Part shown: positions 29,454-39,206 of the stretch, one piece after another
Layout: each line of letters opens with the position of its first letter
How positions within the stretch are numbered: position 1 is the first letter of the stretch
DNA from: a virus
Reading direction: 5' to 3' (one strand)
Length of the DNA stretch: 43,262 nucleotides
IMG/VR virus record: IMGVR_UViG_3300020213_000005
Coordinates: 1 to 43,262 of that record
The notes under the pieces: generated by a model
The model's database searches: none
Told to the model about the DNA's origin: nothing
The model's input: only the letters and a program-made list of their open reading frames with translations
Program-made: the position numbers and the translations under genes

Positions 29454-29670
29454 TTTTCGTCGCTCCCTGTTTCTCTATATGTTGGTTCTTAGCTTCAGCT
29501 GCGCGAAGCCTGGACGATAACGCCCGTTCTACCTCAAGAGCGGCCTTTTCAGCCGCATCTTTAGCGCTTTTAGATCCTTTAAAATAGACGTAAATAAGAC
29601 TAATAAGTACGCCGAAACTCCCTAACACGTATTTATTAAGTACCAAATCCAGTATACTAGAATTTATCAT
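29383..29670 (-). CDS. i-spanin (Rz-like)
   Basis: 95 aa type II membrane protein: one N-terminal membrane helix (VLGSFGVLISLIYVYF) followed by an Ala/Glu/Arg coiled coil. Partner gene 29199 overlaps it out of frame. Together with the o-spanin it fuses inner and outer membranes in the last step of lysis. It overlaps the holin gene by 14 bases. Confidence 0.72.
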   Translation of the reverse strand: MINSSILDLVLNKYVLGSFGVLISLIYVYFKGSKSAKDAAEKAALEVERALSSRLRAAEAKNQHIEKQGATKNETINSANTMDELLRLWDKDQPK

Positions 29671-30037
29671 TTCTGCTACCTAGTTTCTTGATAAGGGTTT
29701 TAAAGATATCATGACCTAAAATAGTATTGCTGTTTTCTAGGATTGATTTGAGTTCAACCAGACTGATAAAACCGGCTACGACTTTGGTGATGGGAACTTC
29801 GTTTTGAAGGACGTATTGTTGAATAAGAAAACCAGAGATGATAGCGATTTGGTAGATTATCATCTTCGATACCGTGCGGCGTAGGGCTGCGGATTTAATT
29901 AGCTCACTTCGTTTAAAGGCTGCCCAGACTCCGGTTACAACATCAATAAGGACTAAAACTCCCACAGTCAGCATAACAGCCTGAATTGGGGCTATTATCA
30001 CGAGAATCAACACACAAATTTTGGCTAGTATTTCCAT
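29657..30037 (-). CDS. Holin, phage_holin_4-like
   Basis: 126 aa with three or four membrane helices. VLIDVVTGVWAAFKRSEL then the SAALRRTVSKMIIY segment and ELKSILENSNTILG match the toxin-secretion/phage lysis holin family. It forms inner-membrane holes that release the endolysin. Its start touches the end of the upstream ejection-protein gene. Confidence 0.85.
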   Translation of the reverse strand: MEILAKICVLILVIIAPIQAVMLTVGVLVLIDVVTGVWAAFKRSELIKSAALRRTVSKMIIYQIAIISGFLIQQYVLQNEVPITKVVAGFISLVELKSILENSNTILGHDIFKTLIKKLGSRNDKF

Positions 30038-31623
30038 TATTTATTCGCCGCTTTGTTAGATCCGATCACGTTAAGACCCTGACCGACAGGAGCTGCTAAA
30101 GGTCCTTTTAAAGGAATCATACCGCGGCCGCTTGAGGCGACATCACCGAGAACGGTCATAGCTGGTTTAACAGGGCTTGCACCTAAATAAGCACCAGCCT
30201 CAGAAGCCAGTGCGCTTGGATTTGGTAGTGGAAAGCCTTTAAGAGCTAAGGCTCCAGTCTTACCGCCGACCTTCTTTAAGACCTCAGCTTTAATAGCTGC
30301 ATTTTGAAAATCTTTTTCGATAAAAGCTGAAAGTTCTGGGGTATAGAGTCTCTTCATCTCCGGAGCGAGTTTATCCATGTCTCCGAGAAGTTTACCTAAA
30401 CGACCTCTTGCAGTAAGATCCCAAGGATCTTGTAGATATTTTAAAGCGTTAGCGGTAAAAGCTTCTGGATCAGAAGAGGACAGTGCTGAATACACTTTAG
30501 ATAATTCGCCGTATTGACCGCTTTTATCTGATTGTTTGAGCGTGCGCGAAACACCTGAGTAGAAATTTTTAGCTATCTTGTCAACATACGGACTATCTCT
30601 GTAAAGACCTTGCTCGTAAACCGTTTGAGAAAGTTGTTTCTTTACGTCGTGAAGAACGCTGAACGGAACTTTACCGGCTCCGTTAGATTCTTTAAAAAGG
30701 TCCTGGCTGATCTTTGTTAAAGCATCATTTAAATCCTTTTTAGCCCCTTGAGCCAAAGCATTTCTACCTGGATTAAATTTATCGATTTTATCGGCTAGCT
30801 CTTCTATGATGGGGTTTATATCAACGGGGGTAAGTGTTCTTGAGGCTAAGTTATCTAAACCTTCGCCTATAGTATTTCGAGATGTTTGAGAGAGCGATTG
30901 GAATTTTGCTCCTACATCATCTATTTGCTGGCCTATTTGTCTGGCTACAGCTGGATCGGATAACGATTTCTCTAAATCATAGGATAAGTTAAAAGATTCT
31001 TTTAAATTTTTAGTAACTGCAGCTGTTCCTTTAGTGAACATTTTAATAGTACCGCCTAGGAGTCCAGCTAAACCGGCTGCTAAAGCTCCTGTTTTTCCTG
31101 CTTCTTTACTAGCATCAGTGAATGATTGATCTTTTGATGCTCCTAAACTGGCAAGAGCTCCAGTGCCGCCTGCGGCGGCCGCCTGTCTGGCTAAACCACC
31201 AACGCCCGTAGCAATAGCAGCTGGCATCATGCCGGCAATCTCGCCTAAGGCTGAGGTGATAGGATTGGCTTCAGCTGCTGCTTGATTCTCTCCTCGAAGA
31301 GTTTCTTTGATATTGGTATAACGGTCGCCTATACCGCGACCGAGAGCTTTATCTGTATCGGTTGGTATTAATGATCCAACTGCTGCTGAAAGTTCGTCTC
31401 CAAAGCCGAGAGAGGCTCCTTGAGCAAGACCGCGGCCTAGAGATTCTGCTTTTGTTGGTACCGCTGGCTCCGCTGGTAAAAGAGCCTCAGCATCAGATGC
31501 AAGAGCTCTTTGATTTTCTTCATCTTTCTGTTTCTGATACATCTCCCAAGGTTTTAGTCCTTCAGCAGGAGCTGTTTTCTTTTCATCTTCTTGTTTTTGA
31601 TACTTTTCCCAAGGACCAGCCAT
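30037..31623 (-). CDS. Probable internal virion/DNA ejection protein (GPWEKYQ type)
   Basis: 528 aa. Begins with two copies of a (G/K)PWE(K/M)YQKQ motif, seen at the N-termini of some podovirus internal proteins, then an acidic linker, then Gly/Ala-rich amphipathic stretches (ALAAGLAGLLGGTIK) able to interact with membranes, then long coiled-coil regions. Position after the tail genes and two other similar proteins suggests it is packaged in the head and ejected with DNA. Specific function inferred. Confidence 0.6.
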   Translation of the reverse strand: MAGPWEKYQKQEDEKKTAPAEGLKPWEMYQKQKDEENQRALASDAEALLPAEPAVPTKAESLGRGLAQGASLGFGDELSAAVGSLIPTDTDKALGRGIGDRYTNIKETLRGENQAAAEANPITSALGEIAGMMPAAIATGVGGLARQAAAAGGTGALASLGASKDQSFTDASKEAGKTGALAAGLAGLLGGTIKMFTKGTAAVTKNLKESFNLSYDLEKSLSDPAVARQIGQQIDDVGAKFQSLSQTSRNTIGEGLDNLASRTLTPVDINPIIEELADKIDKFNPGRNALAQGAKKDLNDALTKISQDLFKESNGAGKVPFSVLHDVKKQLSQTVYEQGLYRDSPYVDKIAKNFYSGVSRTLKQSDKSGQYGELSKVYSALSSSDPEAFTANALKYLQDPWDLTARGRLGKLLGDMDKLAPEMKRLYTPELSAFIEKDFQNAAIKAEVLKKVGGKTGALALKGFPLPNPSALASEAGAYLGASPVKPAMTVLGDVASSGRGMIPLKGPLAAPVGQGLNVIGSNKAANK

Positions 31624-31626
31624 AAA

Positions 31627-32568
31627 TTATTTCTCTTTTACCCAGTTTTTAGGATCAGACTTCTTGCCGCCTGTATATCTGTAGCCATTTTCAACCGTAC
31701 CTAATTCGATACGATTGCCGTGTTGTTCCATGATAGTGTTCTTCGTGCCTTCATCTAATGTCGGGTTAACGAGAAGTTGAGCATCATCTAAAGGAATACC
31801 GAGATTTCGGCTCATTTTGATAGCTGCCTGATCATAGGCTTTTGCCAGCTTTTTCTCGGCAGCGTCATTCATAACAACACCAAGTCGCATGAGATTTGTA
31901 TAATCTTGTTGTGTTAACTTACCCTCGTATTTCTGAGTGGCTCCGCTTATAAGCCAATTTGCTACGGCCGGGTTTTGTACATAGCGGGTAACATCTTGTT
32001 CGGTTAAGACGCCGACTTCGCCTGCTAGACCCTTAGCAATACGGGGTCCAAGCATTGCTAAAGACTGTCCACCGTTTTTGTAGGCATCATCTAACAGCGA
32101 TTTAAGTTGAGGCATTTCGTTTATCACTGAAATAGCTGATTTATAGGTAGGACTGCCTTCAGCGGCTTGTTGATACTTAAAAGCCATTCCCTGGTTAAAC
32201 TGAGACGAAAGTCTGCTTTCTCTTGTGTTAGGACCTTTTTCTTTTTCAGCTTGTATTCGAGCATCTTGAAGTTGTTTTGGATTAGATCCGTGCTCCGTGG
32301 TAACCTCAAACTCACCGCGTGTTGTTCCTGATGATTCTGCTTGTTTTAAAGACTGAGCGAACTTTGGGTTAATCGTTCTAGCTTGTGTGAGCAACTGGCC
32401 GGCATGCTCGGGATCATAACGAGCGATCTCGCCCATAGCCCCTTCATAATCACCTGATTTAAACAGATCAGCTGCCTTCATGGCAGCATCTTGTCGATTA
32501 AGGTCTTGGTTTTGATCGTTTGTTGTTTTATTTAAATTAGCAATTGCTTGTAAACCTTCTACTGACAT
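31627..32568 (-). CDS. Probable ejection/internal virion protein
   Basis: 313 aa, Gln/Asn/Ala-rich helical protein. The segment LAGEVGVLTEQDVTRYV and following helices resemble phage internal/injection proteins. Tightly packed between two other ejection-type genes (gaps of 3 bases). No membrane segment or enzymatic motif. Confidence 0.55.
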   Translation of the reverse strand: MSVEGLQAIANLNKTTNDQNQDLNRQDAAMKAADLFKSGDYEGAMGEIARYDPEHAGQLLTQARTINPKFAQSLKQAESSGTTRGEFEVTTEHGSNPKQLQDARIQAEKEKGPNTRESRLSSQFNQGMAFKYQQAAEGSPTYKSAISVINEMPQLKSLLDDAYKNGGQSLAMLGPRIAKGLAGEVGVLTEQDVTRYVQNPAVANWLISGATQKYEGKLTQQDYTNLMRLGVVMNDAAEKKLAKAYDQAAIKMSRNLGIPLDDAQLLVNPTLDEGTKNTIMEQHGNRIELGTVENGYRYTGGKKSDPKNWVKEK

Positions 32569-32571
32569 ATA

Positions 32572-33396
32572 TTAGCCCCCTCCGCCGCCGCCAGCCATAC
32601 CGGATAGCATGCGCTCGCCTGATTTTTTCTGATCACTACCGCCTGCCATCACGTTACCTAACGAGTTTTGCATGGCATTAATATTTGTTAAGAGACCTGA
32701 GCTCGTTTGAACACCGGCTGCTTTTTGGCCCCGCTCATTTTGATAAATACCAGCTAGACCGGTTCTACCGTTTAATAACGAAAGTTTGTTCTGAAAGGCT
32801 TGTTGACCTAATTGGTTTAAAAAGCCAGATCCTTGCATTCCTGCACTTAATTGACTTAATCCGCGGTTAAAGCTGTTTTGAAAGCTGTTTTCGTTGTTGT
32901 CCGTCTGAGTTTGAATATCAGCTTGAATGCGAGCACCGCGTTCAGCATTGAGACTTAGACCGGCTCTAGTCGCGTCTCCTAAGAAAGCTTGTTGGGTCGC
33001 AATGTCGGCGTTTGGGTTTCGTCCCATAGCAGCTGCTTGAGCTGCGTACTGAGATTGTAAGTCCGCGGTCTGTTGTTTAAGTTGAGCTTGTGCGGGATCC
33101 GTAAATGTTTTATCAATAAGTGCTGTGGCTTTTTCGATATCTCCAGGCTTCGCGTTTTGATCTCTAGCCATAAAGGTTTTGAGACTGTCAACGAATAGTT
33201 TTTCTATCTCTTTAGCTTGTGCCGGATCATACGCGTCTTCTTTAGTAAACTCAGCGTTAATTTTAGCCTCAATGTCCTCAAGCCGTTTTCGTTCTTCAGG
33301 AGGCATTTCAGAGAAGTTTTTAGACTCTAAAACAGATTGCTTACCTCCTACTAAAAAACTGGTTGCTCCGCTAACTGCTTTTTTAACTGCACTCAT
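32572..33396 (-). CDS. Probable ejection/internal virion protein with Gly-rich tail
   Basis: 274 aa, helical and Gln/Ala-rich (LKQQTADLQSQYAAQAAAM), ending in MAGGGGGG. A short hydrophobic patch lies near the N-terminus (SGATSFLVGG). Same strand and spacing as the two following ejection-type genes, consistent with the three-protein ejection sets of podoviruses. Family not identified. Confidence 0.5.
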   Translation of the reverse strand: MSAVKKAVSGATSFLVGGKQSVLESKNFSEMPPEERKRLEDIEAKINAEFTKEDAYDPAQAKEIEKLFVDSLKTFMARDQNAKPGDIEKATALIDKTFTDPAQAQLKQQTADLQSQYAAQAAAMGRNPNADIATQQAFLGDATRAGLSLNAERGARIQADIQTQTDNNENSFQNSFNRGLSQLSAGMQGSGFLNQLGQQAFQNKLSLLNGRTGLAGIYQNERGQKAAGVQTSSGLLTNINAMQNSLGNVMAGGSDQKKSGERMLSGMAGGGGGG

Positions 33397-33397
33397 C

Positions 33398-33787
33398 TTA
33401 AATTCCTTTTATAAATACGAATGAATCCACTGTCTTAAACAAAGGTTCTAACCCGTAAAATTTTAATGCTTTAATACCTTTAAAGTGATCCTTACCAGCT
33501 AGCTCCACAAACGAAATTGCGACTCTTTTACCGGCTTTCAGTGCTTCACTGATAACCTTGTCATGAAGTTCTTTAGCTTTCGTGTGACCCCGAGCTTCTG
33601 GTTTGACATACAAATCGTAGCAAATCACAGCATCGCCCCTAAGCTCGTAACACATAAAACCATCTTTATCTTTGAGGATTTCTCGTCCACAATCGCTCAT
33701 CATAGATTCAAAGTTATCAGAGATCGTCTGAAGCGGAAAATCCGTTTCCTCATAACGCTCTTCTAGATAGTCTTTAAACAAGCTCAT
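33398..33787 (-). CDS. GNAT-type acetyltransferase
   Basis: 129 aa. DLYVKPEARGHTKAKELHDKVI gives the acetyl-CoA-binding loop region (RGHTKA, in place of R/QxxGxG/A) and FYGLEPLFKTVDSFVFIK the C-terminal strands of the GNAT fold. It lies between fibre and ejection genes, overlapping the fibre gene by four bases. Similar genes appear in virion operons of other podoviruses, and may modify a host or virion protein. Confidence 0.68.
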   Translation of the reverse strand: MSLFKDYLEERYEETDFPLQTISDNFESMMSDCGREILKDKDGFMCYELRGDAVICYDLYVKPEARGHTKAKELHDKVISEALKAGKRVAISFVELAGKDHFKGIKALKFYGLEPLFKTVDSFVFIKGI

Positions 33788-34905
33788 ACCTTTACCAGCA
33801 TTCTTACATATTCAGCGTGAATACTGTTTCCACTTGCAGGCTTGGCTCTGTACTCTAAAGAATATGTGTGAGAACCTGGAGGGGGAAAATCAACAAAACG
33901 AATAACGCCGGGAGGAAGTCTTAGCTGACATTGATCCGCCGATGTTTTGATGTCTATTGCCATTCGATATATCGTTAATGCTGTCCCGCCTCTTGAAATT
34001 TGTATATCAGCATAATGTGTGACAGATGAAATGGAGGATTTGAGATACCACCCACTAGTCGCGCTCCCAATGGTGGCAGGATCAGTTCCTATAGCAGTTA
34101 TTTCTACAGGTCCTCCTTTAGCTATAACAGTTAAAGATTGATTTAATACAGCTACAAAGGACGAACTTGTTGTGCTGTCAGTCCCGCTGGATGCAGCTAT
34201 ATAATAACCTGAATTTGAAGTTTCATTTTGTGTTATGTTTACTTTACTCGGGGTTTGCCATGAACCTGTAGAATTATGTGCAACATCTACATAGCCCATA
34301 AGTCTAGGTACTACCGTAACAGCTGCTGTCGAATATAAAACCGAATGAGAATCAGATGTTGCTGTTACTGCGGTTGTGATTACAGATCCACCAAAATCAA
34401 AATCTGATCGAGCTGAAAGGGCTAATTTAACTGCTGCCGCTGCTGTATTATAATAAGCATATACGTAAACTCTAGTTGTAGATGTTGGTGTATAACCTAA
34501 ACTTGCTGAGGCATTTAAACTGATAGTGGTTGAGCCGCTTACTTGAATGGATGTATACGACGCGCTTGTGGTGCCATTTGTAGAGTAATTGAAATCCACT
34601 TTATCGGAACCTGACGGAGCTGATCCTGCTTTAGTGGTTAACGTAACCACCATTACTCCGGATGCCACTGTAGCTTTTAAACCGTAGTTCCTAAGAGCGG
34701 ATGGTCCTTGAGGATCTGGGATGGATTGAAAGGAAGCGGCAATCCCGCTTCCATTACTAAGTAATCCTTGTCCTGAAGTCGATCCTGTGGTCGCTATTGC
34801 AGTATTAGAAATGTCCAGCTGAAGGGTTTGAACGGCCGTATCCAGCATAGCTGCTGTAAGCGCTGCCCCGTCTGCGTAGGTTTTTGTAAATGTATTATTT
34901 GCCAT
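33784..34905 (-). CDS. Tail fibre-like protein
   Basis: 373 aa, Ser/Thr/Ala/Gly-rich and strand-rich. An N-terminal helical segment (DGAALTAAMLDTAVQTLQ) is followed by SALRNYGLKATVASGVMVVTL, a pattern common in phage fibre and baseplate-attached proteins. Likely trimeric and surface-exposed. It could take part in receptor binding together with the protein at 37497. Receptor cannot be inferred. Confidence 0.6.
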   Translation of the reverse strand: MANNTFTKTYADGAALTAAMLDTAVQTLQLDISNTAIATTGSTSGQGLLSNGSGIAASFQSIPDPQGPSALRNYGLKATVASGVMVVTLTTKAGSAPSGSDKVDFNYSTNGTTSASYTSIQVSGSTTISLNASASLGYTPTSTTRVYVYAYYNTAAAAVKLALSARSDFDFGGSVITTAVTATSDSHSVLYSTAAVTVVPRLMGYVDVAHNSTGSWQTPSKVNITQNETSNSGYYIAASSGTDSTTSSSFVAVLNQSLTVIAKGGPVEITAIGTDPATIGSATSGWYLKSSISSVTHYADIQISRGGTALTIYRMAIDIKTSADQCQLRLPPGVIRFVDFPPPGSHTYSLEYRAKPASGNSIHAEYVRMLVKV

Positions 34906-34938
34906 AAATCAATCTATTCCTCTCTATTTTACCATAGC

Positions 34939-36573
34939 CTAGCTGTAGGCTGCTGCATTGTACGGGTTCTGCCTGTCTCCTGAATCCTCGTACTCAAGAA
35001 CCACCCCAAACATCTCAAAGTCCTTGTTTACCGTGTTATGGGTGATGGTGAGTTGAATGGAGCTTCCAACCCCAGCTATATGCTGGAAATAAGGTTTAAC
35101 GCCCTGGATATTACCGAGAATAAGAGTTGATCCAAGTAATGTGGTTCCTAGCACGTTACCTCCGGCAGATCTTTGTTGAACCGTAAAACTATCATTAGAG
35201 ACGCCGTCTATCGTGTACTGGACCGAGAAGGTACTATTATCACGAGCACGAAAAACGAAGATTAGTCGGGTAAAGGCATATTCCTTCAAAGGAATCCCAT
35301 CAGGGAAGATAAACGACGATTTAATAGTCGTCGTAATAGCAGCGCCGAAATCAGCAAGAACTTCCTGATTAAGCTTATTCATGTAACCGCTAGGAGCTCC
35401 GGCATAAAGCTCGTCAGTTCCCAGAGTTCTGTTAAATCGCGTTAACAGAAAATTACAGGGAGTAGAAATCCATCTAAACCATTGTCTTAAGATAACATTG
35501 AAGCCATATACAGTTTCGTAGGTAGCTGATCCCACTCGCTTACAGCTAAAAAGAACACTGTTAAGAGAGGGAACATAGGTTAACGAAATCTGGCTTCGGT
35601 TGGCTGAGTTTACAATCGAGTTATAGTCATACTGAATTGGAAAGCTTAAGAACTCTCCCGGTATAATCGCGGTTGTCGCCATTACCTGACTTAAGGAATG
35701 CATGCCTCGATCTGACATAAAAATAACATCAGTTTCATCTAAAGTCACAACGGCGTTAGGGTTGATAACGCCGATCTGTCTTGAGATGAGAGTGGTTGTC
35801 CAGGTGGTCTGATCTGCTGCAGCGCAGTTAATAACGTACAAATGTCTTCGTTTAGCTACATAGAGTACGCGGTTTCCACCTGTGCCTGGAAACACGGCAG
35901 TTATACCCTCAGGATCTCCGTCGCCGATTCCTACATCTAAAGTAATCGAATTACCGGCAACTATACCTGATGTGAACTTGTTATAAGTACCGACATCACT
36001 AACATAAAGTCTGTCTGGTAGGGCTGGGTTACCTGCGTAGAATCCTCGCTCAACAAATGATGAAATAATCCAAGCTCGACTAAACGGCAGTACGGTTGTA
36101 CCTGCTGGGACCATAGCCACCAAATTTACAGCGGTATTTTGTCCCACCCAAACTCTGGGGACCGCATTAGTATCTTTAAGACCTAAAACCCAGTTGTTAT
36201 TTAAAACTGCTGATGTGACTCCTCCGTGTGCGACTGTAAGAGTGGTGGTAGAAACAAGCTGTGTGAAAGATGTTCCTGCTGGGTTATTAAAACCAACCCT
36301 ACCACCATCTGTAACGACCATAACGCGTTCGCGTTTAACGTTAGAGACCATCGACCAGTAATCGGCCATGTAAACGACGCCGTTTGTGACTGTAGAGAAA
36401 GCAATGGCTGCGGTATTATAACGAGCCTGGCCTCCCCGCTTACGGCGTGAGGCTGAGGTTGTAAAAATAATATTGTCAGCTGTTATCAGATTCTGAGGAT
36501 CTAAAATGATAGGGTCTACGGAGGTGTTTAAACCACCGGCCCAAGGATATAAAGGTTTGTATTGGAGACCCAT
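34939..36573 (-). CDS. Tail tubular / stabilisation protein
   Basis: 544 aa strand-rich protein. It begins PWAGGLNTSVDPIILDPQNLITADNIIF followed by a basic RRKRGG, a signature start of podovirus tail or DNA-stabilisation proteins that I recall. It follows the adaptor gene by 3 bases. Probably builds the short tail tube or nozzle, likely as a beta-propeller. Assignment rests on order and N-terminal pattern. Confidence 0.65.
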   Translation of the reverse strand: MGLQYKPLYPWAGGLNTSVDPIILDPQNLITADNIIFTTSASRRKRGGQARYNTAAIAFSTVTNGVVYMADYWSMVSNVKRERVMVVTDGGRVGFNNPAGTSFTQLVSTTTLTVAHGGVTSAVLNNNWVLGLKDTNAVPRVWVGQNTAVNLVAMVPAGTTVLPFSRAWIISSFVERGFYAGNPALPDRLYVSDVGTYNKFTSGIVAGNSITLDVGIGDGDPEGITAVFPGTGGNRVLYVAKRRHLYVINCAAADQTTWTTTLISRQIGVINPNAVVTLDETDVIFMSDRGMHSLSQVMATTAIIPGEFLSFPIQYDYNSIVNSANRSQISLTYVPSLNSVLFSCKRVGSATYETVYGFNVILRQWFRWISTPCNFLLTRFNRTLGTDELYAGAPSGYMNKLNQEVLADFGAAITTTIKSSFIFPDGIPLKEYAFTRLIFVFRARDNSTFSVQYTIDGVSNDSFTVQQRSAGGNVLGTTLLGSTLILGNIQGVKPYFQHIAGVGSSIQLTITHNTVNKDFEMFGVVLEYEDSGDRQNPYNAAAYS

Positions 36574-36576
36574 AAC

Positions 36577-37494
36577 TCAAGGGTCCTCGCGCATTCCTGA
36601 ATTAAATCCAGGTAAGAACGATCGCCGTCTACCTCGTTTATAAGCAACCACAATCTGAGGGAAATCAAGCTGAGCCTTCGCTTCGCCGTCAATTTTCATA
36701 AGCATGATGTTAAAACTATTTAGACATTCAGAAGCTTTAGCATCATTTCTGTGGTACGAGTAAAGTTTGTACATTCCGTAATGATAAAGGAGCTGTCTTT
36801 CTTGCATGAGAAGAACAGGTTCATCCGCATCAGCGCTTAAAGGAACGATGTTAACTTTGGCGTCGTAGTAAAGTGTGTAAGCCTCGTCAGGATAAGGATA
36901 GATCATCAATCGTTTAGAAGCTGATGTGTTATTTTGACCAAAGATTGTAGCGTAGCGGGCTTTTTCTAGGTTCTGTCCGTAGTTTTCAACGATGTCTCTA
37001 AATTGCTCTGGTCCCACAATAATGAGAGGTTCTTTAGAGTGTTGATGATAGACGCGGTAAACCTCTTTGATCGAGGAATCTAAAATAATACTTTTAACCG
37101 CAACCACACAGTTAGCTGAGGTGTTAGTTGTGCCTAAATAGTTTTGGAGAAGAGTTGCGACTAGTCCTGTCGTTGAGTTGACATCATAGATTTCACTGTA
37201 ACCGGTATTATACAAAATTCGCTCATACGTAGATGAAGGAAAGGTGGTTCCAGCTTTAAAAGTTACGGTGGGCGTACCTTTCGTTACAGTTGCTGTGGCT
37301 TCAGTGGGAGCCGGCAGCTGTGTGTAAAACTGCGTGTCAAGCCATTCTCGTTTTTTACGGAGATTGACTTGCTCATAGCCTTCATTAATCCATCGATTTA
37401 ATTGGGTAATAAGATTCGTTGACGATTGTTCTTTAGCATCGCTAACAACCGCTGATCTAATATTACCAAGTGTTTTATAGGGAGATGATGCCAT
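36577..37494 (-). CDS. Head-tail adaptor-like protein
   Basis: 305 aa. N-terminal helices (LITQLNRWINEGYEQVNLRKKREW), a strand insert (ATATVTKGTPTVTFKAGTTF...), and C-terminal helices with basic tail RGRRRSF. The pattern and its place before the tail tube gene match podovirus head-tail adaptors (T7 gp11/P22 gp4 role). Assembly position inferred. Confidence 0.65.
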   Translation of the reverse strand: MASSPYKTLGNIRSAVVSDAKEQSSTNLITQLNRWINEGYEQVNLRKKREWLDTQFYTQLPAPTEATATVTKGTPTVTFKAGTTFPSSTYERILYNTGYSEIYDVNSTTGLVATLLQNYLGTTNTSANCVVAVKSIILDSSIKEVYRVYHQHSKEPLIIVGPEQFRDIVENYGQNLEKARYATIFGQNNTSASKRLMIYPYPDEAYTLYYDAKVNIVPLSADADEPVLLMQERQLLYHYGMYKLYSYHRNDAKASECLNSFNIMLMKIDGEAKAQLDFPQIVVAYKRGRRRSFLPGFNSGMREDP

Positions 37495-37496
37495 AA

Positions 37497-38927
37497 TTAA
37501 CTGATTCTCACTGCTAAAATACCGCCAGATACTTTGGGCGTCGCGACTGTGTAGGTAGCTTTGGTTTTGGCGTAGTAGGTTGTAGTGCTTGCGACAATAA
37601 CTACAATCATTATTGTTACAGATCTATAAAGACCGGTTCCGTTAGTAACCGACGTTCCCATTTGATTAGTACCTAGGACGTGATCCGTAGTTGTATTACC
37701 GGAGTTAGTAGAAATAGCTAATTCAAAATTCGATGGGCTAACTGTGGCTGTAAGTGGATCTATAACGGCTTGTGCTGTAACTAAATAACGACCTGGGGTA
37801 AGAGAAATTGAGACAAGATTTCCATATTGTGCTGATGTTCCTATGTCTTGAGTGGTTACATAGGAAGACAAGGATTGACCGATACGACCGACCGCAACGG
37901 CGGATGTAGAAGTCTGTCCTACTATTCCGTTCGTCAGAGTTAGAGGCCCTGTTATTAAAGCAGCTGATGTGGATGTTATATTTACAGAATAATTGCCAGT
38001 AAAGGCAGTATTATCAGCCAACAGGGCGTTATTCGTACCTTGTGTTGGAATACTTCCACCAAAAGCTAGATCTCTTGTAATGGTGCTCCCAGCGCCTTTA
38101 GCTTGATCTGCAGATTGAAAGTGTGTTCTAAGTGCAGTGGTAAATGCAACAGCTTCAGTGCTTACCGCAGAACTAAATCCTACTATTTCTGTGGTGGCAG
38201 CAGAAGTTCCAACCATACTTGTTCTAGAAGCTCTTTGAGTAACCCCACTTAAAGGATTTTGTACAGCTGTTGGGCTGTTGTTTAAAATGCTTGAGGTTGA
38301 TATTGCTGATCCACCTAACGCTAATCTACCTACTAGAGCTAGACCTGAACCTGACAATGTAGCAGCTAAAACGCCAGCGGTAGTAATTCCGATGGTTCCA
38401 GACGAAATTCGATAAATGCCTGAAGTAGGATCATTTTGAAAACCAAAGCTTGGCGATGATACAGTGCCGTTAGGTCCTTGAAATACGGATAAACCTATAA
38501 CACCTGCTGAGCTTATATTAAGTCGTTGGATCCCTCCGGTTGAGACACCTATAGTATCAGCGGCGGCATTATAAATACCGGTATCTGGATCATTTTGAAA
38601 ATTAAGTCCTGGTGATGCTGCTGTACCGTCTTGAATTTGAAGACGGACGCGAGCGATTGCGGTAGATGAAAAATTAAATACTTGAATACCACCCGCCGCG
38701 ATATCGATAGCATTACTGGCGGACGAGTAAAGACCGGTTGTTAGACCGCCTAGTTTAAGACTTGGCGATGCTACGGTACCTGAGCCTAGGATCAGAGATG
38801 ATAAAGACCCAACAGACCCAATAAAAAGGCCTGACGAGTTAAATAAAACAGTTTCAGAGCCATCAGCACCTATAGCAAACAGTTTATCAAAAGCTAATTT
38901 TGCAAAATGTGTATATTCGGTAGACAT
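37497..38927 (-). CDS. Tail fibre/spike with head-binding repeats
   Basis: 476 aa. Residues about 50-190 hold three copies of a 45-50 residue repeat of form GTxxSPxLxFxNDPxTGIYxxxxxTIGIxTxGxxxxxI, known from phage tail fibre shafts. The C-terminal half is strand-rich and may be the receptor-binding part. No chaperone-type autoprotease motif was seen. Located between small virion genes and the adaptor. Confidence 0.72.
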   Translation of the reverse strand: MSTEYTHFAKLAFDKLFAIGADGSETVLFNSSGLFIGSVGSLSSLILGSGTVASPSLKLGGLTTGLYSSASNAIDIAAGGIQVFNFSSTAIARVRLQIQDGTAASPGLNFQNDPDTGIYNAAADTIGVSTGGIQRLNISSAGVIGLSVFQGPNGTVSSPSFGFQNDPTSGIYRISSGTIGITTAGVLAATLSGSGLALVGRLALGGSAISTSSILNNSPTAVQNPLSGVTQRASRTSMVGTSAATTEIVGFSSAVSTEAVAFTTALRTHFQSADQAKGAGSTITRDLAFGGSIPTQGTNNALLADNTAFTGNYSVNITSTSAALITGPLTLTNGIVGQTSTSAVAVGRIGQSLSSYVTTQDIGTSAQYGNLVSISLTPGRYLVTAQAVIDPLTATVSPSNFELAISTNSGNTTTDHVLGTNQMGTSVTNGTGLYRSVTIMIVVIVASTTTYYAKTKATYTVATPKVSGGILAVRIS

Positions 38928-38943
38928 TTAGAGACTACCTTTC

Positions 38944-39204
38944 TTATTTCAGATAAATGTAAACTTTAGCCGCATTGGTGATTGTGATATACACACCTCT
39001 GCCGTTTTTAATTGATATCTCTGAATCTGACCAGTTAGCTGTCCCGGCTTGTTGCCATAATGACACACCACCAGAGGCAGTTCCTGATGTTATAAGGGCT
39101 GTCCCGCTCGATGCACCAATATATTTGATAGATTGAATGAAAATAGGACCAACAACACCAGAAGTAGCTGTAAAATATAAAGTATTTGAATTACTTGTTG
39201 GCAT
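38944..39204 (-). CDS. Small strand-rich virion protein
   Basis: 86 aa, nearly all beta-strand and Thr/Ser/Gly-rich (LYFTATSGVVGPIFIQSIKY...). It may be a small head or fibre-associated protein. Similar short all-beta proteins occur beside fibre genes in many phages. Confidence 0.6.
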   Translation of the reverse strand: MPTSNSNTLYFTATSGVVGPIFIQSIKYIGASSGTALITSGTASGGVSLWQQAGTANWSDSEISIKNGRGVYITITNAAKVYIYLK

Positions 39205-39206
39205 GA

